Origin: Streptomyces naganishii JCM 4654
GTDB lineage: Bacteria > Actinomycetota > Actinomycetes > Streptomycetales > Streptomycetaceae
DNA: 64,000 nt
Direction: 5' to 3'
Assembly: GCF_014650575.1 (NCBI RefSeq)
Contig: NZ_BMVF01000009.1
Span: 1-64,000, forward strand
The translations under genes and the position numbers were made by a program. Of the stretch, positions 26,318 to 37,236 are shown in pieces. The stretch's first letter is position 1. Each line of letters opens with the position of its first letter. The notes below the pieces were generated by a model. That model did no database searches and was not told the DNA's origin. It saw only the letters and a program-made list of their open reading frames with translations.

Positions 26318-26991
26318 AGGCCCCGGACCTGAAACGGAAACTGCGCCCCGCGACCCCGCGCACCGAGCCCTGGCACCCCTACGCCTGGCAGGCCCAGTCC
26401 CTGCTCCTGGCCTACCCCGACGAGGACTTCGGGCAGAAGCTGTCCCTGGCCCGCCGGGTCGCCCCCGCCCTGCCCGAGCCGGTCCGCGACCCCCTGCTCG
26501 CGTTCACCGCGCACGCCGGGGCGACCCCGGCCGCCGAGCTGAGCGCCGCCTACGTCGCCACCTTCGACCACCGCAAGCGCTGCTGCCCGTACCTGACGTA
26601 CTACGCGCACGGCGACACCCGCAAGCGGGGCATCGCCCTGCTCCGCCTCAAGCAGGCCTACGCCGCCGCCGGGCTGCGTCTGGCCGAGGACGAACTGCCC
26701 GATCACCTCGCCGTCGTCCTGGAGTTCGCCGGCGCCGAACCCGCCGCCGGGCACCGCATGCTCCTCGAACACCGCGCCGGCCTCGAACTGCTGCGCCTCG
26801 CCCTCGCCGAGGACGACTCGCCCTGGGCGCACCTGCTGCGCTCCGTCTGCGCGACCCTGCCGCCGCTCAAGGGCGACGAGCACGAGGCGGTCGCACGGCT
26901 CGCCGCCGAGGGGCCGCCCGGCGAGGAGGTCGGGCTCGCCCCGTACACGCCCCCGCAGTTCATGCCCGACCCCCGAGGAGGCCCGCGATGA
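26314..26991 (+). CDS. narJ: Nitrate reductase assembly chaperone (copy B)
   Basis: 225 residues, NarJ/TorD-type chaperone for NarG. Blocks AQSLLLAYPDEDF, FDHRKRCCPYLTYYAHGD and ELPDHLAVVLEF match copy A. It is shorter because it lacks the Pro/Gly tail. Both ends overlap neighbours by ATGA, giving a tightly coupled narGHJI. Confidence 0.96.
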   Translation: MKAPDLKRKLRPATPRTEPWHPYAWQAQSLLLAYPDEDFGQKLSLARRVAPALPEPVRDPLLAFTAHAGATPAAELSAAYVATFDHRKRCCPYLTYYAHGDTRKRGIALLRLKQAYAAAGLRLAEDELPDHLAVVLEFAGAEPAAGHRMLLEHRAGLELLRLALAEDDSPWAHLLRSVCATLPPLKGDEHEAVARLAAEGPPGEEVGLAPYTPPQFMPDPRGGPR

Positions 26992-27767
26992 CCGTCCCGA
27001 CCACGTGGCCCGACGGCACCGAGACCCTGGCCGCCGGGGCCGGCACGGGCGCCATCGTGCTGTGGGTGGTGCTGCCGTACCTCTCCCTGGCGGTGTTCGT
27101 CCTCGGCCACGTCTGGCGCTACCGCTACGACAAGTTCGGCTGGACCACCCGCTCCTCGGAGCTGTACGAGAAGCGGCTGCTGCGCATCGGCAGCCCGCTG
27201 TTCCACTTCGGCATCCTGGTCGTGCTGATCGGCCACGTCATCGGCCTGCTCATCCCCGACAGCTGGACCGGGGCGGCCGGGATCACCGAGACCCAGTACC
27301 ACGTGGTGGCGGTCACCCTGGGCACGGTCGCCGGCGTGTGCACCCTGGGCGGCATCGCCATCCTGATCTACCGCCGCCGCACGGTCGGCCCGGTGTTCTC
27401 CGCGACCACCCGCAACGACAAGGTCATGTACGTCTCGCTCACCCTGACGATCGCCCTCGGCCTCGCCGCGACCATCGACGCCAACATCGTCGAGGGCGGC
27501 TACAACTACCGCGAGACCATCTCCCCCTGGTTCCGCTCCATCTTCTACGTCCAGCCGGACCCCAACCTGATGAGCCAGGCCCCCGTCCTCTACAAACTCC
27601 ACGCCCTCAGCGCCCTGGTCCTCTTCGCCCTCTGGCCCTTCACCCGCCTCGTCCACATGCTCACGGCCCCCCTCGGCTACCTCACCCGCCCGTACATCGT
27701 CTACCGCAGCCGAGACGCCCAACTGGGCAACAGGCCGCCACGACGGGGCTGGGAACGGGTCGGCTGA
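26988..27767 (+). CDS. narI: Respiratory nitrate reductase gamma subunit (copy B)
   Basis: 259 residues, five-helix cytochrome b of nitrate reductase. Conserved FVLGHVWRYRYDKFGW, SPLFHFGILVVLIGHVIG and KLHALSALVLFALWPF supply haem histidines. Start overlaps narJ. Unlike copy A no VKOR gene follows; the next genes, 97 bases on, are vapBC with their own operator. Confidence 0.97.
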   Translation: MTVPTTWPDGTETLAAGAGTGAIVLWVVLPYLSLAVFVLGHVWRYRYDKFGWTTRSSELYEKRLLRIGSPLFHFGILVVLIGHVIGLLIPDSWTGAAGITETQYHVVAVTLGTVAGVCTLGGIAILIYRRRTVGPVFSATTRNDKVMYVSLTLTIALGLAATIDANIVEGGYNYRETISPWFRSIFYVQPDPNLMSQAPVLYKLHALSALVLFALWPFTRLVHMLTAPLGYLTRPYIVYRSRDAQLGNRPPRRGWERVG

Positions 27768-27800
27768 CACCCCTCGCCGCCGGGCCGCCACCCCTCCCTT

Positions 27801-27831
27801 CGATATCATTTTGGGCAATGAATTGATATCG
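27801..27831. promoter_or_regulatory. AT-rich inverted repeat, likely VapBC operator
   Basis: CGATATCA (27801-27808) and TGATATCG (27824-27831) form a perfect 8-bp inverted repeat with a 15-base spacer, 34 bases before the vapB start. Its AT content stands out from everything around it. Autoregulation by a VapB/VapC complex is the usual arrangement. Confidence 0.65.
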
Positions 27832-27864
27832 TTGAGGTGTCGTCGGTCTGTGGAGGGACAACTG

Positions 27865-28116
27865 ATGGCCAGGACCGTGATCGATCTGGACGAGGAGATC
27901 GTCGAGCAGGCGATGCGGCTGTACGGGATGAAGACGAAGGCCGCCGCGGTGCGGGCGGCCATGGAGGAAGGAGTGAGGCTGCGGCTGCGCCGGGAGCTGT
28001 TCGACGCCATGGACGACGGTGAGTTCGAGGAGGTGTTCGCGGAGATCCGCTCGCAGACGGGACCGCGGAATCCGGACGGCTCGCTCAAGCGTGACGGCGG
28101 GGCCTCGGCGGCGTGA
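27865..28116 (+). CDS. vapB: VapB-type antitoxin
   Basis: 83 residues. N-terminal ARTVIDLDEEIVEQAMRLYG has the ribbon-helix-helix-like DNA-binding form common in VapB antitoxins; the acidic middle and C-terminus would wrap the toxin. Start ATG 27865 with GGAGGGACAAC upstream. It overlaps vapC by GTGA. Likely autoregulates through the repeat at 27801-27831. Confidence 0.85.
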   Translation: MARTVIDLDEEIVEQAMRLYGMKTKAAAVRAAMEEGVRLRLRRELFDAMDDGEFEEVFAEIRSQTGPRNPDGSLKRDGGASAA

Positions 28117-28529
28117 AGGGGCGCTACCTCATCGACAAGTCGGCGCTGGCCCGCCGGGGCCAACCGGCGGTGCGAGCGCGGCTGGACGCGCTGGACCGCG
28201 AGGGACTCCTGGCGGTGTGCGCCCCGACCGAGTACGAGATTCTGTACTCGGCACGCGGAAAGCCCGAGGCGCTGCGGCTGCGCACCCTGTTCCGTGGATT
28301 CGACTACTTGCCCTGCAATGACGAAGAGTTCGAGCGGGCGCTCGAGATCCAGGCCCTGGCCCTGAACGCCGGCTTTCACCGGGCACTGTCGCTCGCCGAC
28401 GTCCTCGTCGCGGCAACCGCCGAGCGGCATCGGGCCACGGTCCTGCACTACGACGGCGACTTCGACATGATCGCATCAGTGAGCGGCTCGCGAGCCGAGT
28501 GGGTCGTGGAGCCGGGCACCGCCGACTGA
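28113..28529 (+). CDS. vapC: VapC-type PIN-domain ribonuclease toxin
   Basis: 138 residues. PIN nuclease acidic residues are visible: Asp8 (LIDKSAL), Glu40/Glu42 (PTEYEIL), Asp96 (LSLADVLVAATA) and Asp114/Asp116 (HYDGDFD). VapC toxins cut specific tRNAs or rRNA; the target here is unknown. GTG start overlaps vapB. The gene looks intact. Placed between nitrate reductase and dormancy-type genes, it may act in slow growth, which is inference. Confidence 0.88.
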   Translation: MKGRYLIDKSALARRGQPAVRARLDALDREGLLAVCAPTEYEILYSARGKPEALRLRTLFRGFDYLPCNDEEFERALEIQALALNAGFHRALSLADVLVAATAERHRATVLHYDGDFDMIASVSGSRAEWVVEPGTAD

Positions 28530-28591
28530 GTCGTCACGGAGCGGAGCCCGCGGTGCGGGTGCGGCGGCGGCGTGGTGGGCTAGGTCCCCGG

Positions 28592-28605
28592 GGGCCTAAC
28601 GGCCC
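28592..28605. promoter_or_regulatory. DevR-like palindrome upstream of the universal stress protein
   Basis: GGGCCTAACGGCCC, perfect 5+5 palindrome inside GGGGGCCTAACGGCCCCC, about 100 bases before the start at 28704. Confidence 0.45.
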
Positions 28606-28703
28606 CCACTCCGCCCCCGGGCGGCCCCTGCACGTGGCCGTCCGTCGGCGACACCCTGACGATGAGAGCGCATAGAGCGCCCTACCCGCAGGAGGTGTGC
28701 GCC

Positions 28704-29606
28704 ATGCAGTCACCCGTCGTCGCCGGAGTCGATGGTTCGCAGGAGAGTCTGGCCGCGGCCGAATGGGCCGCACGAGAGGCCGAGCGCCGCGGACGCAACC
28801 TCCGGCTGTTCCACGCCTGGAACTGGCACCCCCGCCCGAGCGACGGCGCCCGGGTCGACGCGGCCCAGCGCCACCTGGCCCGTCAGGTGCTGAACCAGGC
28901 CGAGGACAGGGTCCGCGCGGTCTGCCCCGGCGTACGCCTGGAGGAGGAGCAGGTCCTCGGACCGGCCACCACGGCCCTGCTGCGCGCCGCCGAGCACGCC
29001 GACCTCCTCGTCCTCGGCTCCCGCGGCCTCAGCGGGTTCACCGGATTCCTGGTGGGCTCCGTCGCCCTGGGCACCGTGGCCCGCGCCGAGTGCCCCGTCG
29101 TCCTCGTCCGCGCCGGCGAGGAGGCCGCCGACGAGCACCTCCCGGCGGACGACGGCAGCGCCTCCACCGACACCGGCTACCGCGACGTGGTGCTCGGCCT
29201 GGACGTCGCCGTCCCGTGCGACGAGGTCATCGAGTTCGCCTTCGAGGAGGCGCGCCTGCGCCACGCCCGGCTGCGCGCGGTGTACGCCTGGCAGCAGCCG
29301 TCCGCGCTGGGGCTCGGCCCCGGCGAGATCTCGCTGGTGGACGACCCCGGCCGGGCCGAGGAGTGGCAGGGCTTCCTGTCCGCCGTACTCCAGGTGTGGC
29401 GGGACAAGTACCCCGACGTCGAGGTCGTGGAGACGGTCGTCAACGAGAAGCCGTCCACCGCGCTGGTGCGCGCCGCCTCCCAGGCGAGCCTGCTCGTCGT
29501 GGGCCGCCGAGCGCCCGGACGCCCCGCGGGCCCCCGCACCGGCCCCGTCGCCCACTCCGCCATCCACCACGTCGGCTGCCCCGTGGCGGTCGTCTTCCAC
29601 GAGTGA
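28704..29606 (+). CDS. Two-domain universal stress protein
   Basis: 300 residues, tandem UspA domains (about 1-145 and 155-300). The first has the ATP-binding pattern GSRGLSGFTGFLVGSVALG; the second ends VGRRAPGRPAGP...VGCPVAVV with a weaker version. Such proteins are abundant in hypoxia/dormancy regulons. Start ATG 28704 with AGGAGG upstream. The PPDK gene begins 14 bases after its stop, so they are likely one transcript. Confidence 0.92.
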   Translation: MQSPVVAGVDGSQESLAAAEWAAREAERRGRNLRLFHAWNWHPRPSDGARVDAAQRHLARQVLNQAEDRVRAVCPGVRLEEEQVLGPATTALLRAAEHADLLVLGSRGLSGFTGFLVGSVALGTVARAECPVVLVRAGEEAADEHLPADDGSASTDTGYRDVVLGLDVAVPCDEVIEFAFEEARLRHARLRAVYAWQQPSALGLGPGEISLVDDPGRAEEWQGFLSAVLQVWRDKYPDVEVVETVVNEKPSTALVRAASQASLLVVGRRAPGRPAGPRTGPVAHSAIHHVGCPVAVVFHE

Positions 29607-29620
29607 GAGGACCGGCCGCG

Positions 29621-32305
<2,685 letters not shown>

Positions 32306-32323
32306 CGACCCTGCCACCGGCCG

Positions 32324-32358
32324 CCAGGGGCGCCACCGAAATACGGTGGCGCCCCTGG
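32324..32358. terminator. Terminator after ppdK
   Basis: A perfect 15-bp stem (32324-32338 with 32344-32358) and AAATA loop, 18 bases after the stop. Strong hairpin ending the USP-ppdK unit. Confidence 0.85.
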
Positions 32359-32447
32359 CCGTACCCCTCTACGGTGAACCCGCAAGCATCCAGCGGGCGG
32401 CCCGGCGCCGCCCGCGTCCGGCCGCCGAGAAACAGGAGGTGTGACCC

Positions 32448-32519
32448 ATGGCTGTCTTCGTGATGGGCGCTGCCCGCGCCGAGAAGCACACCCACTCCAC
32501 CTCCGCGGTCTCCGGCTGA
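32448..32519 (+). CDS. 23-residue small ORF, possible leader peptide
   Basis: ATG 32448 to TGA 32517 encodes MAVFVMGAARAEKHTHSTS plus AVSG. A textbook AGGAGG ribosome site (32435-32440) lies eight bases upstream, better than most genes here. It follows a terminator and ends 67 bases before the rsgA start. The His/Thr/Ser cluster near the end may be a regulatory stall sequence, or the peptide may act itself. I do not recognise it as a family. Confidence 0.5.
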   Translation: MAVFVMGAARAEKHTHSTSAVSG

Positions 32520-32586
32520 CCTCTTTCGTGAACGACCCGCGCCCACACGCGCGGGCGGTCGGGGCCGCCCTCCCGAAGGGTTCCCC

Positions 32587-33690
32587 TTGAACCACCCCTC
32601 TTTCCACGCCACTTCCCCGCACCCGCTCGCGCCCTACGGCTGGGACGAGCAGTGGGAGGCCGAGTTCTCCGCCCACGCCGGGCAGGGCCTCGTGCCCGGA
32701 CGCGTGGTCCGCGTCGACCGCGGTCAGTGCGACGTCGTCACCGCCGGCGGAACCGTCCGCGCCGACACCGAGTTCGTCGTGCCCCGTGACCCGACGAAGG
32801 TCGTGTGCACGGGCGACTGGGCCGCCGTCGACGCCGGCGGTGACCCCCGTTACGTGCGGACGCTGCTGCCCCGGCGCACCGCGTTCGTGCGGTCCACCTC
32901 GTCCAAGCGGTCCGAGGGCCAGATCCTCGCCGCCAACGTGGACTACGCCGTCGTCGCCGTCTCGCTCGCGGTCGAACTGGACCTCGGGCGCGTCGAGCGC
33001 TTCCTCGCCCTCGCCTGGGAGTCGGGCGCCCAGCCGCTGGTCGTCCTCACCAAGGCCGACCTCGTGCCCGACGCGACCGGGCTGTCGTATCTCGTCCAGG
33101 ACGTGGAGACGACCGCGCCCGGGGTGCCGGTGCTGCCGGTCAGCGCGGTGACCGGGGACGGGCTCGACGTGCTCGTCGCCGTGGTCGCCGGCGGTACGTC
33201 CGTGCTGCTCGGGCAGTCCGGCGCCGGCAAGTCCACCCTCGCCAACGCGCTGCTCGGCGAGGACGTCATGGACGTACGGGCGATCCGTGACGTCGACGGC
33301 AAGGGCCGGCACACCACGACCACCCGCAACCTGCTCCCGCTGCCCGGCGGCGGCGTACTCATCGACACACCCGGACTGCGCGGGGTGGGCCTCTGGGACG
33401 CCGGGACCGGGGTCGGCCAGGTCTTCTCCGAGATCGAGGAACTCGCCGAAGGCTGCCGCTTCCAGGACTGCGCCCACGGCAGCGAGCCCGGCTGCGCGGT
33501 GCTCGCCGCCATCGACTCCGGCGAACTGCCCGAACGGCGCCTGGAGAGCTACCGCAAGCTGGTGCGCGAGAACCAGTGGATCGTCGCCAAGACCGACGCG
33601 CGGCTGCGCGCGGAGATCCGCCGCGACTGGAAACGCAAGGGCGCGGCGGGCCGCGCCGCGATGGAGGCCAAGCGGGGCCGCTCGCGCTGA
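32587..33690 (+). CDS. rsgA: Ribosome small-subunit-dependent GTPase A
   Basis: 367 residues, circularly permuted GTPase that helps mature the 30S subunit. An N-terminal OB-fold is followed by the G-motifs in permuted order: TKAD (G4), then GQSGAGKST (G1), then DTPGLRG (G3). A zinc knuckle EGCRFQDCAHGSEPGCAV follows. TTG start at 32587, preceded by GAAGGG, gives the usual N-terminus LAPYGWDEQWEAEF; no better start is upstream. Confidence 0.94.
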   Translation: MNHPSFHATSPHPLAPYGWDEQWEAEFSAHAGQGLVPGRVVRVDRGQCDVVTAGGTVRADTEFVVPRDPTKVVCTGDWAAVDAGGDPRYVRTLLPRRTAFVRSTSSKRSEGQILAANVDYAVVAVSLAVELDLGRVERFLALAWESGAQPLVVLTKADLVPDATGLSYLVQDVETTAPGVPVLPVSAVTGDGLDVLVAVVAGGTSVLLGQSGAGKSTLANALLGEDVMDVRAIRDVDGKGRHTTTTRNLLPLPGGGVLIDTPGLRGVGLWDAGTGVGQVFSEIEELAEGCRFQDCAHGSEPGCAVLAAIDSGELPERRLESYRKLVRENQWIVAKTDARLRAEIRRDWKRKGAAGRAAMEAKRGRSR

Positions 33691-34289
33691 CCACCACCGC
33701 CCACCGGACCGGCCGCGCCCGTGCCGCCCCGGCGAGCCCGCCGGCGGCCCGGCCGCCCGCCCGGCGGCGTGCCCGCCCGCGCGCCCCGGGACGGCCCGGC
33801 CACGAGGCGGCGGCGACGACCGCCCGGCGGGCTGCCGGTCGGCGGCCGTGCGCGGTGCGGCTCGGCCGTCGTGCGGCCCGCGTGGCCCGGGACGGCCCGG
33901 CCACGAGGCGGCGGCGACCGTATGGCGGGCTGCCGGTCGACGGCCGTGCGTGGTTTGGCACGCCGCCGGGGTGCGGGCGCCGTCCCGGTGGTTGTGCGTG
34001 GTGCGGCCGGGTCGTCGTGCGGGTGCCTCTCCGGCGGTCGTGTGCGTGCGGCCCGGTGGTCGCTCGCATGCTGCCCCGGCCGTCGTGCAGGCGTGCCGCC
34101 CCGCCTACCGGGTCGGTGTGGTCAGCGTCGGGGCCCGCGTGGCCCGGGGGACGGGTTCGTCGTACCGTCGGCGACGTCATGTCCGAATTCCGCCAGCGGT
34201 CGGCCGCGGCGGGACGGAGACTGAGTCGTGTGATGGATGAGAGCGGCGGGTACGCGCCACCCGCGCACCGCAGGGGAGTGGGAGAAACG
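33691..34289. other. 599-base gap with an imperfect 100-bp tandem duplication
   Basis: No convincing gene on either strand. GACGGCCCGGCCACGAGGCG and the following 60 bases recur 98-101 bases later (copies from 33788 and 33889). The next part has several CGTGCG/GGTCG-rich near repeats. Open frames here lack known motifs and normal amino-acid balance. The last 100 bases should hold the ogt promoter. Confidence 0.6.
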
Positions 34290-34802
34290 ATGATCACGTC
34301 CGCCACCTCGACCACGTACTGGACCAGTCTCGACAGTCCCCTCGGCCCGCTGCTCCTGACCGCCGGCCCGGACGGCGCCCTCACGTCCCTGTCCGTGCCC
34401 GGGCAGAAGGGCGGCCGCAGCGTCCAGGACGGCTGGCGGCGCGACCCCGGGCCCTTCCGTGCGGCCGAGGCGCAGCTCCAGGCGTACTTCGCCGGTGAAC
34501 TCAAGGAGTTCGACCTGCCGTTGAGCACGGCCGGGACCGAGTTCCGCGAGCGGGTGTGGGCCGCGCTGAACGACATCCCCTACGGGGCGACCGCCACGTA
34601 CGGCGAGATCGCGGCCCGCGCCGGCGCCTCCCGGGCGGCCGTACGGGCGGTCGGCGGCGCCATCGGCGCCAACCCGCTGCTCGTCCTGCGCCCCTGCCAC
34701 CGGGTGATCGGCGCGGACGGCTCCCTCACCGGGTACGCGGGCGGTCTGGAGCGGAAGATCCGGCTGCTCGGCCTGGAGGGCGTGCTGCCGCAGCCGTCGT
34801 AG
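34290..34802 (+). CDS. ogt: Methylated-DNA--[protein]-cysteine S-methyltransferase
   Basis: 170 residues. Repairs O6-methylguanine by transferring the methyl group to its own cysteine. Active-site Cys136 lies in RPCHRVIGADG; the helix-turn-helix part YGEIAARAGASRAAVRAVG and NPLLVL precede it. Start ATG 34290 has GGGAGTGGGAGAAACG upstream. Not obviously linked to its neighbours. Confidence 0.95.
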   Translation: MITSATSTTYWTSLDSPLGPLLLTAGPDGALTSLSVPGQKGGRSVQDGWRRDPGPFRAAEAQLQAYFAGELKEFDLPLSTAGTEFRERVWAALNDIPYGATATYGEIAARAGASRAAVRAVGGAIGANPLLVLRPCHRVIGADGSLTGYAGGLERKIRLLGLEGVLPQPS

Positions 34803-34924
34803 CCCCGGCTCGCGCGCCCGCTCGGCCGGGCGGGTGACCGTGCCCGTGCGGTGCCCTCCCCGGCCCGCCGGGTGTGGCACGGTCGCCTTCGGGCGGGGGC
34901 GGGCGGAAGGACGGCGGACGCGAC

Positions 34925-36286
34925 ATGGAGCACGGGAGGCGGGCGGCGGTGCGCGCGGCCGCGCGGGTTCTGGCCGCGCTGCTCCTTCTGCCGGGGACCA
35001 CGGCGGCGACGGCCACCACGGCCACGGCCATCCCGGCCACGGCCGCGACGGCGAGGGCCGCTCCCGCCCCGATCGCCCCCCTCCGCCCCGACCCGGCGCG
35101 CCCGCCCGTCTGGACCGGCACCTGGGAATCCGCGCCCTCCGGCACCGCCCCCGCCCTCCCCGGCGCCTCCATCCGCAACGTGATCCGCACCAGCGTCGGC
35201 GGCGCCGCGCTGCGCGTGCGGCTCAGCAACCGGCTCGGCCGGGCGCCCCTGCGGCTCGGCGCCGTCACGGTGGCGCTGCGCCGGGCGGGCGGTCCGGGGG
35301 CCGTCCCGGGTTCGCTGCGCGCCGCCGTCTTCCGCGGAGCCCGGACGGTCACCGTGCCGCCGGGGCGGGACGTGGTCAGCGATCCGGTGCGGCTCGCCGT
35401 CCCGGCCGCCGCGGACCTCCTGGTCACCGTCTACACCCCGGGCGACTCCGGCCCCGCGACCTACCACCGCACCGCCCTGCGGACCGGCTACGTCGCACCC
35501 GGCGGCGACCGTGCCGCCGACGCCGACGGCAGCGCGTACACCGTCACCACCACCCACTGGTACTACGTCACCGGCGTCGACGTGCTCGGCGCCCGCGCGG
35601 CCGGCAGCGTCGTCGCCTTCGGCGACTCGCTCACCGACGGCACCGGCTCCACCTTCGACACCGGCCGCCGCTGGCCCGACCGGCTCGCCGAACGCCTCCG
35701 CGCGCTCCCCCCGGCCCGCCGCCTCGCCGTCCTCAACGCCGGCGTCTCCGGCAACCGCCTGCTGCGCGACGGCGAGGGACCGGCGGCCCTGACCCGGCTC
35801 GACGCCGACGCGCTCTCGCGGGCCGGGGTGCGGGCGCTGGTGGTCTGGGAGGGCATCAACGACGTCAAGGGCACCCCGGAGGCGGGCGACCCCGCCGCCT
35901 TCGCGACGGCGTACCGCGCGATCGTGGCCCGCGCGCACGCCCGGGGCATCCGGGTCGTCGGCGCGACCCTCACTCCGTACGGCGGCCACGGCGCGTACAC
36001 GGCGGCCCGCGAGGCCGTACGGCGGGAGGTCAACGACCTGATCCGGCACGGCGGCCTCTTCGACGCGGTCGCCGACTTCGACGCCGTCGTACGGGATCCG
36101 GCGCGGCCCTGGCGGATCCGGCCCGCCTACGACTCCGGCGACCACCTCCACCTCGACGACGCCGGCCTGCGGGCGGTGGCCGACTCGGTGGTCCTCGGGA
36201 CGCTGCTCGGCTGCGGTCAGGGTGGTCAGGGCGGTCGAGGTGGTCAGCAGCCGTGCCGGTCGCGGGAGACCCAGCCGCGCTCGTAG
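34925..36286 (+). CDS. Secreted GDSL-type (SGNH) hydrolase
   Basis: 453 residues. N-terminal signal peptide: RR at residues 5-6 of MEHGRRAAVRAAARVLAALLLL, then an Ala/Thr-rich linker to about residue 45. The SGNH catalytic core follows a beta-sandwich-like domain: FGDSLTDG (Ser near residue 236), GVSGNRLL, GINDV and the C-terminal DHLHLDDAG with catalytic Asp and His. Probably an extracellular esterase or lipase. The Gly/Gln-rich tail overlaps the 3' end of the convergent regulator by 43 bases. Confidence 0.9.
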   Translation: MEHGRRAAVRAAARVLAALLLLPGTTAATATTATAIPATAATARAAPAPIAPLRPDPARPPVWTGTWESAPSGTAPALPGASIRNVIRTSVGGAALRVRLSNRLGRAPLRLGAVTVALRRAGGPGAVPGSLRAAVFRGARTVTVPPGRDVVSDPVRLAVPAAADLLVTVYTPGDSGPATYHRTALRTGYVAPGGDRAADADGSAYTVTTTHWYYVTGVDVLGARAAGSVVAFGDSLTDGTGSTFDTGRRWPDRLAERLRALPPARRLAVLNAGVSGNRLLRDGEGPAALTRLDADALSRAGVRALVVWEGINDVKGTPEAGDPAAFATAYRAIVARAHARGIRVVGATLTPYGGHGAYTAAREAVRREVNDLIRHGGLFDAVADFDAVVRDPARPWRIRPAYDSGDHLHLDDAGLRAVADSVVLGTLLGCGQGGQGGRGGQQPCRSRETQPRS

Positions 36287-37236
36287 GCGTGCCAGCCCAG
36301 TTGCAGGCGGGTCGTCACCCCGGTCAGCTCCATCAGCCGCTTCACCCGCCGCTGAACGGTCCGCAGGCCCAGGCCGAGCTGCTTGGCGACGCTCGCGTCG
36401 GTGAGGCTGGCCAGGAGCAGGGACAGCACCTCCAGGTCGGCCGCGTCGGGGCCGTCCGGGGCCTGCTCGGTGACGCCCGAGGCACCCAGGCGCAGCGGCA
36501 GCGCCTCCCGCCACACCGACTCGAACAGCCCGGACAGCAGCTCCAGCAGTCCGCCGGCGTGCACGACGAGCGCGGCCGGCTCGGCGGTGTGCGAGGTGAG
36601 CGGCACCATCGCCAGCGCCCGGTCGGCGACCACCAGCTTGGTCGGCACGCTGTCGGCCACCCGCACCTGCTCGTCGCGCTCCAGCGCCGTGGTCAGCTCG
36701 GTCAGCCCGTCCGGCAGGTCGAGCACCGCCCGCTCGACCACCACGCGGTAGCGCACCCCGCGGCCCGCGGCCTGTTCCTCGGCGTCGTTCTCCGTGCTGG
36801 AGACGGCCACGGGACGGCCGGTGACCAGCGCGCACACCTCCTCGGTCGCGCCCAGCTGGAGCTGGAGGAAGCGCTGCGCGACCGCCGAGGCGCCGGTGAC
36901 CACCCCCACCAGGTCGTGCACCGCCGGCTCGGCCGCCGCCGCGCGGTACTCCTCGGCGAGCAGCGCGGTCGCCAGCTCCGCCTGCTCCAGCTCGTGCCGC
37001 CGCTGGGTGAGCAGCGCGCCCAGCGCCACCGCGGGCGGCGCGGCGACCCACCGGCCGGGCCGCGCCGAGGACTGCGCGGCCAGCCCGTGCCGTTCCAGGC
37101 GGCGCAGGGCCTGCTCGGTGTCCTTCTCGCCGAGCATCAGCCGGCGTGCGAGATCCGGTACCTCGGCGGCGCCCACGGACACCAGCGCGCGGTACGCCGA
37201 CTCGTGTCTGTCGTCCAGGCCTATCGCTCCCAGCAT
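36244..37236 (-). CDS. TrmB/LuxR-like transcriptional regulator
   Basis: 330 residues. An N-terminal winged helix (residues about 8-70: ESAYRALVSVGAAEVPDLAR) precedes a ligand-like middle part, and a C-terminal LuxR-type helix-turn-helix (LLASLTDASVAKQLGLGLRT, then VQRRVKRLMELTGV) near 280-320. This architecture is common in streptomycetes and the ligand is usually unknown. ATG 37236 is chosen over upstream in-frame starts because the family begins near the winged helix and GGAGGG lies upstream. It is divergent from the PP2C-like gene. Confidence 0.8.
   Translation of the reverse strand: MLGAIGLDDRHESAYRALVSVGAAEVPDLARRLMLGEKDTEQALRRLERHGLAAQSSARPGRWVAAPPAVALGALLTQRRHELEQAELATALLAEEYRAAAAEPAVHDLVGVVTGASAVAQRFLQLQLGATEEVCALVTGRPVAVSSTENDAEEQAAGRGVRYRVVVERAVLDLPDGLTELTTALERDEQVRVADSVPTKLVVADRALAMVPLTSHTAEPAALVVHAGGLLELLSGLFESVWREALPLRLGASGVTEQAPDGPDAADLEVLSLLLASLTDASVAKQLGLGLRTVQRRVKRLMELTGVTTRLQLGWHAYERGWVSRDRHGC

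Noticed and set aside
33691..34289. Extended N-terminus of ogt covering the upstream gap
   Set aside because: The upstream frame is repeat DNA; the protein family begins at the ATG at 34290, which has a good ribosome site.
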